From Fen-1362 sp964597035 (GTDB lineage: Bacteria; Planctomycetota; Phycisphaerae; Sedimentisphaerales; Anaerobacaceae), in NCBI GenBank assembly GCA_964597035.1, contig CAZQWM010000009.1, positions 1 to 64,000 of the forward strand: a DNA stretch of 64,000 nt, written 5' to 3'. The notes beneath the pieces are model-generated. The model was not told the DNA's origin and did no database searches. It was given only the letters and a program-made list of their open reading frames with translations. This document shows positions 58,473 to 64,000 of the stretch, in pieces (the first letter of the stretch is position 1; each line of letters opens with the position of its first letter). Made by a program: the position numbers and the translations under genes.

Positions 58473-59466
58473 GGCGTTTACGCTCATCGAGATGGTAGTC
58501 GCCATAACGCTGCTGGTGATAATAATCGTATTCTCAGGGATGATTTTCAAATCCGGTATCGGTTCTTATCGTACCGCAACGGCCCAGGCCGAGATTATGC
58601 AAAAGCTCCGCGCCATAACCGAACAGCTAAACTCCGATTTCAAAGGCCTGCGAAAAGACGCACCTCTTTTTATATGGTTTCGACAGGACCCAAATGACGC
58701 GAATCAGCGATTCGACCAGATTATGTTCTTTGCTGACGGCGACTTCCAGGCGATTAAACCAACCCAGCCTCCCTTAGCAAGCAACCTTGCTCGAATCTTC
58801 TATGGCCAGGCGCGAGGTCCCGACCCGAAAACAGGTTTGTCAATGGACCCCTGCGACCTGCCGGTCAATAAACGTTTGCTCACCCGAAGACAACACCTCT
58901 CTGTTCCCATATTGTCTCCTTTTTTCCCGGTATTCGACAGCACAGGTGCACTCATAATAAACACGGTTGATAACAATAATCTTGAATACGACAACATCTC
59001 ACTATCCCAGTGGCAGGCCGCCCTGCAGGTAAGTTCTAACTGCGACCAGCTAATCCCCATCTGCATGCCTAACAATCCACCGTATATCAATTTCGCAAGC
59101 GCCACCGGCTGGTATATGTTAATGGCCGAGGGGGTGGGCAGCTTCGCTATTCAGTGGAGCTACCCCTCAACTTTGCTTTCCCAGCCGATACTTTGGTGGC
59201 CCAGCAATGACCCGGATAGCGACCCCACAACAACTTCCTCCGATTTCGAGGATATGCTTACCAATCAGTTTGGTTTCTGCTTCAATGCCGCAAAACCTTC
59301 CTACTTGGTTTGGTTCTTGTATGATAAAGCAACCGGGCCTTATTATCCGACTACCAACAAACCTGTGTTTCCGCAGGCCCTGAAATTTACATTCACACTT
59401 TACGATTCGAGGGGCTTGTTCAAGGATGGCCAGACATTTACCCATATCGTTTATCTGGATGACTAA
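58420..59466 (+). CDS. GspJ/PilW-like minor pseudopilin with repeat-derived leader
   Basis: The 348-residue frame starts at GTG 58420 or ATG 58441; neither has a convincing ribosome site. The prepilin motif is FTLIEMVVAITLLVIIIVFS with Glu5 and Ala at -1. Next to it, IGSYRTATAQAEIMQKLRAI and LNSDFKGLRKDAPLFIW follow the GspJ/PilW pattern of a long helix, then a beta-rich domain. The leader residues FFVTSCLCGK are encoded by the GxxExxY-associated repeat (58444-58472), so the original leader and start signal appear to have been replaced. It ends one base before the GspK-like gene. Confidence 0.78.
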   Translation: MAKKIRRMFFVTSCLCGKAFTLIEMVVAITLLVIIIVFSGMIFKSGIGSYRTATAQAEIMQKLRAITEQLNSDFKGLRKDAPLFIWFRQDPNDANQRFDQIMFFADGDFQAIKPTQPPLASNLARIFYGQARGPDPKTGLSMDPCDLPVNKRLLTRRQHLSVPILSPFFPVFDSTGALIINTVDNNNLEYDNISLSQWQAALQVSSNCDQLIPICMPNNPPYINFASATGWYMLMAEGVGSFAIQWSYPSTLLSQPILWWPSNDPDSDPTTTSSDFEDMLTNQFGFCFNAAKPSYLVWFLYDKATGPYYPTTNKPVFPQALKFTFTLYDSRGLFKDGQTFTHIVYLDD

Positions 59467-59467
59467 A

Positions 59468-62400
59468 ATGCCACGGACGAATAAAATCCGAAATACCGGC
59501 TCTGCCATCATTCTTGCGGTGGTCCTGACGTCGCTACTGGCGATTGTCGGCATAGTCTTTCTCCTCAGCTCACGTGTCAACTCCATCGCCACCTCATCCA
59601 TCAGTGAGAACAAAGACTTAAATTTAGCCGTGGATACCGTCGTTGCCCAAATATCTGAAACACTCTCGCTCGACGTTCCCGGCGTTGACCCAAACGGAGA
59701 ATACTACGATTATCCCGACTCAAACTTCGACCCCTGGCTTGCGGCGCTCGAACCTTATTCTGATGCAGGCACTCCTCGCTGGAGCCAGATAAGCGATGTT
59801 TATAACGAGCTCCGGTCATATGCCACCTACCTTGACGAATTCGGCGACCGGATTGAGCCGAATCAGGTGCGTGCGAAAACTTGGAAGGACGCGACACCTG
59901 TAGGTGGTGCTGAGCTTAGCGGCTCTTACATAGATTTCGGCGGGCCTGCCGATGCCGACGGCGACGGAGTTACCGACAGCAGATGGGTAAGAATCCCCGA
60001 AATTACAAGCAATAAAGGAAAGCCCATTTATGCAGCAATTCGCATCATCGATAATGGCGGAATGCTCAATGCCAACACCGGCTACAAGTTCGACTCAAAT
60101 ACCGCGGACGGCTCAAGCCAGATGCAAATCAACCTTCTTGCTTTGGCCAGCAGAATTAACGATGTGCTGACGCCGCTTCAAATCCAGTTCAGAGAAAATT
60201 CCCTGCTTCAGGCAAGAGCCAACTACCCTGTGAGCGGACTTGACCCGAATAATCTTGCACTTTACGAGCAGGATGTCATCTGGCGATATGCCAACCCGGC
60301 AAATGCATATACGCCTTTTGATATCTCCGACGAGCTTGAGTCGCGATATAGATTCCTGCTAAACCAGGAGGATGTCGATACGCGATTAGAAGACTGGGGC
60401 TCCGAATGGCGTGACAGCACTATTTCAACTCCAGTTCCCAGTGGAGGTATTGAGCTTGATAAATGGTTCCGCAGAGCCGGCAGTTATGGTGATCCCGGTC
60501 CCGATCCTAACTATACCTATGATTACTACGCCTATCGTCACATTGCGACGATTCAAAACTTTGACCGGATTATCGATCCCAAAGGCGACAAGATGCTCAA
60601 TATCAACAAGGCATACGGGCCGAATGATACCAATGAAATCGATGCACTTCAAAACACGATTAGAGAGGCATTAATAGCAGGGGGCTTCGCTTCGGCCTTC
60701 GCAGACTCCCGTGGCACACAGTTAACAGCAAACCTTGTAGATTATGTTGATGGGCCTGGTTATCTACCGTCTGACCCGGCATATGACCCGAATGATGATG
60801 TCACGACCGTCTACGATGACGCCGGGATACCGCACTTCGGCTTTGAGCAGCCGGCAATCTATATCTCCGAGCTGGCCCAGAATTTCTTCCAGGCGGATGC
60901 AAACGACCCAAATACCCTCGAGAGGTCCTACGCAATCGAGCTTTACAAGCCATATTTCGAGGATTTGGCGCCCCTGTGTCCTAACGGCGTCGGCTGCGAC
61001 TGGCAGCTTGTAATAAGCGACCCGTGTTTTGGTGTTACCTCATTCGGAGTTAACTGGAGCGGCACGCGTCAGTTTCACGTTTTGCTCAACGACGAATTCC
61101 TGGTGATTGACGTTAATTTAGCCGAGTTTGAAGCCAACAGTCCCAGCCCTCTCGATGGTGCTATCGGCGTCGATGTCAATGTCATCCTGAGCTGGCCGGC
61201 CAAACCTGCAGCTACCAGCTACGATGTCTACCTCGGAACCAACCAGGCTGCTGTTACCTACGCAACGCCCGCCGATGCAAATATCTTTATGGACGACGTG
61301 CCCGATACGCAAACAACGTTTGACCCGCCCGGTCTGCTCGTGATGAACACAACTTACTACTGGCGCATAGACCACGGGACTGCAACCGGTCTCGTAAAAG
61401 GGCCCGTCTGGCGATTCACCGTCAGCGACGCTGATGTACAGAATGTACCCATTGTATTTACTAAAAGCTCCCTTATAGAGCTGCAGCGGCGTATTTACGA
61501 CCCTGACCCATGCAGTCCCGGCTGGATATATGTCACCGTCGACAGTGTCGATGTTGCAATAGCTGATATAAACAATCTCTTCTGGCTCAGACCGACAACA
61601 GGAGACCCTAACGACCCTAACGTAAGGAGACGCACTCACAGTTTCCAGCGAGATATTTCCCCTCACAAACCAATCAGGCGACTCTGGGACATTGCTTTGG
61701 GACGAATCGATTTTCCCTCGGTGGGCTACCATGACATCCTAAATGATTACGTTGATCCTGACTCTCGAGTTATCCAGGCACACCCGGAAAATGAGATATT
61801 TACCAGCATCGGTGATTTTGGCCGACTCTTCTATAACACAACTTATGAGTATGGAGGACTCGGCCCGTTCGCAGGCATAACGGAGCCGCAACTGCGTATA
61901 GACCTCGGCTTGCCGGGATACCAGCAGCTGTTTCAATACCTGACTGTCTTCGACCCGACCGTTGACGGTATCGACAACGACGGCGACGGGGCAGCAGAGC
62001 CGGACATTGATGAACTCAAAATCAAAGGCAGAATAAATATCAATACCGCACCCTGGTTCGTTATCGCCCAGCTTCCCTGGGTCTCGGAAAAAATCGGTGT
62101 GTTGAATTATGACCTTGCTCGCAATATCGTCGCCTATAGAGACAAGGCGCCCGGGCCGGCAGGAAATTATTTCACCATCAGACCTGGGCAACTTGGTTTT
62201 CAAAATATCGCACAGTTGAATCTTGTCGTCGACCCGAATGTCCCGTTGGCCAGCATCGACTACTACTGGCGGGATATAAATGACCTCCAAACCTATCCCG
62301 ACCTGACTTTTGCAGATAATGCTGTAAGTGATTTTGAGGAGCGTGATGTAATCTTTGCTCGCTTAAGCAATCTTGTCACTGTTCGTAGCGACGTCTTTAC

Positions 62401-62557
62401 CGCCTATATTCTCGTCCGCATCGGCAAAGACGGCCCGCAAAAGCGAGTCGCGGCGATTTTAGACAGAAGCAACGTTTACCCGGACTCGACAGCAGCAGGG
62501 GGGTACCGCGGAAGAGTAAAAATCCTCGCAATCCACCCCGTCCCCGACCCAAGGTAG
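59468..62557 (+). CDS. GspK-like minor pseudopilin/secretion protein, very long, with an FN3-like insert
   Basis: ATG 59468 begins one base after the previous stop (an upstream frame extension overlaps the GspJ-like gene). The 1,029-residue protein has an N-terminal prepilin-like helix (NTGSAIILAVVLTSLLAIVG) lacking Glu5, as in GspK. Near residue 858 it has GRININTAPWFVIAQLPWV followed by NIVAYRDKAPG, the helix-hairpin-helix and substrate-like region of GspK. It is three times the usual GspK size (about 330). Between about 555 and 655 lies an FN3-like module (SPLDGAIGVDVNVILSWPAK, TTYYWRIDHGTATGLVKGPV). Also present are Asp-rich stretches (GPADADGDGVTDSRWV, DNDGDGAAEPDIDE). It closes the operon. 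Confidence 0.8.
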   Translation: MPRTNKIRNTGSAIILAVVLTSLLAIVGIVFLLSSRVNSIATSSISENKDLNLAVDTVVAQISETLSLDVPGVDPNGEYYDYPDSNFDPWLAALEPYSDAGTPRWSQISDVYNELRSYATYLDEFGDRIEPNQVRAKTWKDATPVGGAELSGSYIDFGGPADADGDGVTDSRWVRIPEITSNKGKPIYAAIRIIDNGGMLNANTGYKFDSNTADGSSQMQINLLALASRINDVLTPLQIQFRENSLLQARANYPVSGLDPNNLALYEQDVIWRYANPANAYTPFDISDELESRYRFLLNQEDVDTRLEDWGSEWRDSTISTPVPSGGIELDKWFRRAGSYGDPGPDPNYTYDYYAYRHIATIQNFDRIIDPKGDKMLNINKAYGPNDTNEIDALQNTIREALIAGGFASAFADSRGTQLTANLVDYVDGPGYLPSDPAYDPNDDVTTVYDDAGIPHFGFEQPAIYISELAQNFFQADANDPNTLERSYAIELYKPYFEDLAPLCPNGVGCDWQLVISDPCFGVTSFGVNWSGTRQFHVLLNDEFLVIDVNLAEFEANSPSPLDGAIGVDVNVILSWPAKPAATSYDVYLGTNQAAVTYATPADANIFMDDVPDTQTTFDPPGLLVMNTTYYWRIDHGTATGLVKGPVWRFTVSDADVQNVPIVFTKSSLIELQRRIYDPDPCSPGWIYVTVDSVDVAIADINNLFWLRPTTGDPNDPNVRRRTHSFQRDISPHKPIRRLWDIALGRIDFPSVGYHDILNDYVDPDSRVIQAHPENEIFTSIGDFGRLFYNTTYEYGGLGPFAGITEPQLRIDLGLPGYQQLFQYLTVFDPTVDGIDNDGDGAAEPDIDELKIKGRININTAPWFVIAQLPWVSEKIGVLNYDLARNIVAYRDKAPGPAGNYFTIRPGQLGFQNIAQLNLVVDPNVPLASIDYYWRDINDLQTYPDLTFADNAVSDFEERDVIFARLSNLVTVRSDVFTAYILVRIGKDGPQKRVAAILDRSNVYPDSTAAGGYRGRVKILAIHPVPDPR

Positions 62558-62564
62558 ATAACAC

Positions 62565-63377
62565 TTATTTGAGTAGTTCAAGTAGCTGTGGGTATGCCTT
62601 TTTATTTGCGGCTACGGCCTGATAGTCAGCACCCTCGTAAGCGTTGACATCAACGGGGAATGTCCTGTTGCCCTTCCAGTCGGTGACTGTCGCGCCTGCG
62701 CATTCGGCAATCACCGCTCCCGCTGCGATATCCCAGAGTTTCAGCCGGCTGAATATGGTCCCGACTAAGCCGCCCTTTGCCAGATATGCGAACTCCAGAC
62801 TGCTGCTGCCTAAAGTTCTAAACCTGACCCGGCCCATAAGGTCAACCGCCCAACCGGGTACGCCCTCGTCGAAATGGCTGTCGATTCCGATACTCGAAAG
62901 CTTTTCAAGCCCGTCCTCGCTGGCCGTGATTCGCCTGCCGTTGAGTTGTGCCTCCTGACCCCTGACGCCTGTATACATCGATTCCGTAGCCGGGTCGAAA
63001 ATCACTCCGACTACCGGCTCACCCTCGTACATCGCCGCCACAGCCACGGTAAACAGAAGCATCCTTTTAGATAAGTTATTCGTGCCGTCCACCGGGTCGA
63101 TTACCCACCATATCTGCTTTCCGCCTCTGGGCTGCTGTTTGAACAGCTTGCCATCGGGGCCTTCCTCGCCGATAAAGCCATCGTCCGGATAGTTCTCTTT
63201 TATCCGGTTGACTATTATTTCCTGACAGACGATATCCGCCTGTGTAACTACCTGGTCGGGGCTTTTGGTCCAGCTTTTGATGTAGTTGATTTCCTCCATA
63301 GCCCGCTGGCCCGCCAATCGGGCCGCAACCACCGCCGTCTCTAACATCCTGCTCAAATCCTTCTGCTCGAGTCCCAT
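62565..63377 (-). CDS. Inositol monophosphatase family phosphatase
   Basis: The 270-residue protein has the family metal-binding motifs: GFIGEEG, IDPVDGTNNLSKRM and the C-terminal WDIAAGAVIAECAGATVTDW. Length is typical. AAAGGG precedes ATG 63377. Members hydrolyse inositol monophosphate, 3'-phosphoadenosine 5'-phosphate, fructose bisphosphate or histidinol phosphate; the sequence does not separate these. It is convergent with the GspK-like gene (7-base gap, no terminator) and is a single-gene unit as far as can be seen. Confidence 0.9.
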   Translation of the reverse strand: MGLEQKDLSRMLETAVVAARLAGQRAMEEINYIKSWTKSPDQVVTQADIVCQEIIVNRIKENYPDDGFIGEEGPDGKLFKQQPRGGKQIWWVIDPVDGTNNLSKRMLLFTVAVAAMYEGEPVVGVIFDPATESMYTGVRGQEAQLNGRRITASEDGLEKLSSIGIDSHFDEGVPGWAVDLMGRVRFRTLGSSSLEFAYLAKGGLVGTIFSRLKLWDIAAGAVIAECAGATVTDWKGNRTFPVDVNAYEGADYQAVAANKKAYPQLLELLK

Positions 63378-63439
63378 ACGCCGTCCCTTTCACATTCTGC
63401 GTAGCAGCGAATTGTCGCTGTGCAGATGCTGCTCAAACA

Positions 63440-63468
63440 TTGACGTTGTCTGCAAATGACGCTATTTT
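63440..63468 (+). promoter_or_regulatory. Promoter of the DUF2752 gene, nearly leaderless
   Basis: TTGACG (63440-63445), 17-base spacer, TATTTT (63463-63468). The expected start point (near 63475) is within or next to the GTG start codons 63472 and 63478, so either a leaderless message or the second GTG is used. Confidence 0.4.
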
Positions 63469-63471
63469 AAC

Positions 63472-63939
63472 GTGTCTGTGGACCAAAGCCAACAACCAAA
63501 CCGGTTTTTTACGTGGGCATCGCCCCGTCAGCGGCTAATCGCGGCGGTGCTGTTGTTTCTCATCGTCGGCTCTTTTGCCGGCTTGTGGCTTATTGCTCGA
63601 TACGAAATTCCAATATACCCTTACGGCTGTGGATTCAAACAGCGCTATGGCCTGCCTTGCCCGACCTGTGGTATGACCCACGCCGTTCTGGCCTTCGCAC
63701 AGGGCCATATCATACGCTCTTTTTACACTCAGCCGGCCGCTGCACTGTTCTGCTCGCTCGCAGTTGTCGTCGCATTTTTAGCTTTCCTTACCGCCGTATT
63801 TGGGATATACTTCCCGTCTTTCCAGCGGTGGCTTAGTTCGCTGAAGTTGCGATACATTCTCGCAGCGATTTTACTTGTTCTTGCCGCCGGCTGGGCCGTA
63901 ACGCTGGCAAGGGCACTGGCACAACGCGGCCAATACTGA
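63472..63939 (+). CDS. DUF2752 membrane protein
   Basis: The 155-residue protein (GTG 63472; GTG 63478 is possible) has three predicted membrane segments at about 21-42, 85-110 and 125-147. Between the first two it carries the DUF2752 signature: YPYGCGFKQRYGLPCPTCGM followed by THAVLAFAQGH, with the conserved CPxCGxT and a second Cys. The function of the family is unknown. The next gene begins 11 bases after its stop, so they probably form a unit. Confidence 0.85.
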   Translation: MSVDQSQQPNRFFTWASPRQRLIAAVLLFLIVGSFAGLWLIARYEIPIYPYGCGFKQRYGLPCPTCGMTHAVLAFAQGHIIRSFYTQPAAALFCSLAVVVAFLAFLTAVFGIYFPSFQRWLSSLKLRYILAAILLVLAAGWAVTLARALAQRGQY

Positions 63940-63950
63940 AGTGAGCTGAA

Positions 63951-64000
63951 ATGAAAATGAGCATAATATTCCGCTTGGCATGGGTAATAGCCTTGGTATG
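63951..64000 (+). CDS. Start of a further gene, cut by the window end
   Basis: ATG 63951 opens a frame (MKMSIIFRLAWVIALV) that is hydrophobic and so is probably a signal peptide or membrane segment. It lies 11 bases after the DUF2752 stop. Only 16 codons are visible, so no function can be given. Confidence 0.4.
   Translation, partial: MKMSIIFRLAWVIALV

Noticed and set aside
1..64000. CRISPR array
   Set aside because: I saw no regularly spaced identical repeats with unique spacers and no cas genes; the three repeats at 37632-37731 are degenerate and contiguous.

Overview
The window looks like a scaffold from a saccharolytic planctomycete, probably class Phycisphaerae (Sedimentisphaerales-like). 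This is inferred from the family mix: many secreted glycoside hydrolases, dockerin-like Asp-rich C-terminal tails on unrelated secreted proteins, a type II secretion/pseudopilin cluster with oversized pseudopilins, HAF-repeat and DUF2752 proteins, and clear TTGACA/TATAAT-type promoters. A run of exactly 100 N (53598-53697) shows that it is scaffolded draft assembly.

Bases 1-20911 are a xylan/hemicellulose locus: GH10 end, GH43 lipoprotein, a sialate/acetylxylan O-acetylesterase broken by one extra G, a secreted CE4-type deacetylase, a reverse-strand caspase-like secreted peptidase, then PfkB kinase-GH3, GH116, and GH115-GH95-GH8. Together they would cut the backbone, remove acetyl, methylglucuronosyl and other side groups, split oligomers (GH8 Rex-like, GH43, GH3, GH116) and phosphorylate a sugar. 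The two units PfkB-GH3 and GH116 have near-identical promoter architecture. Decayed copies of the GH43 and esterase 3' ends lie after the deacetylase.

21-37 kb is mixed core content: a 29-codon Cys/Lys gene, an LplT-like transporter overlapping an acyltransferase-ACP-AMP-ligase fusion, a HAF-repeat protein, an HNH protein, a class IV aminotransferase, rplU convergent with a siroheme-synthesis gene, an orphan fumarase beta subunit, and a CusCBA-type metal efflux operon.

37.3-44.2 kb is bracketed by a 51-bp copy of the 3' part of tRNA-Arg(TCG) and the intact tRNA-Arg gene, as an integrated element would be. It carries a stretch resembling an integrase tail, three iteron-like repeats, a large hairpin and one giant gene: a 1,937-residue gingipain-type (C25) secreted protein whose beta-sandwich and dockerin-like domains are interrupted by inserted domains.

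44.4-62.6 kb holds a polyol dehydrogenase, cinA, then gspE-pilT and, from a second strong promoter, gspE-gspF-pseudopilins-GspK. This row is interrupted by a dockerin-repeat protein next to the N gap and by a GxxExxY gene with its characteristic flanking repeats. The window ends with an inositol-monophosphatase-family gene, a DUF2752 protein and the start of one more gene.
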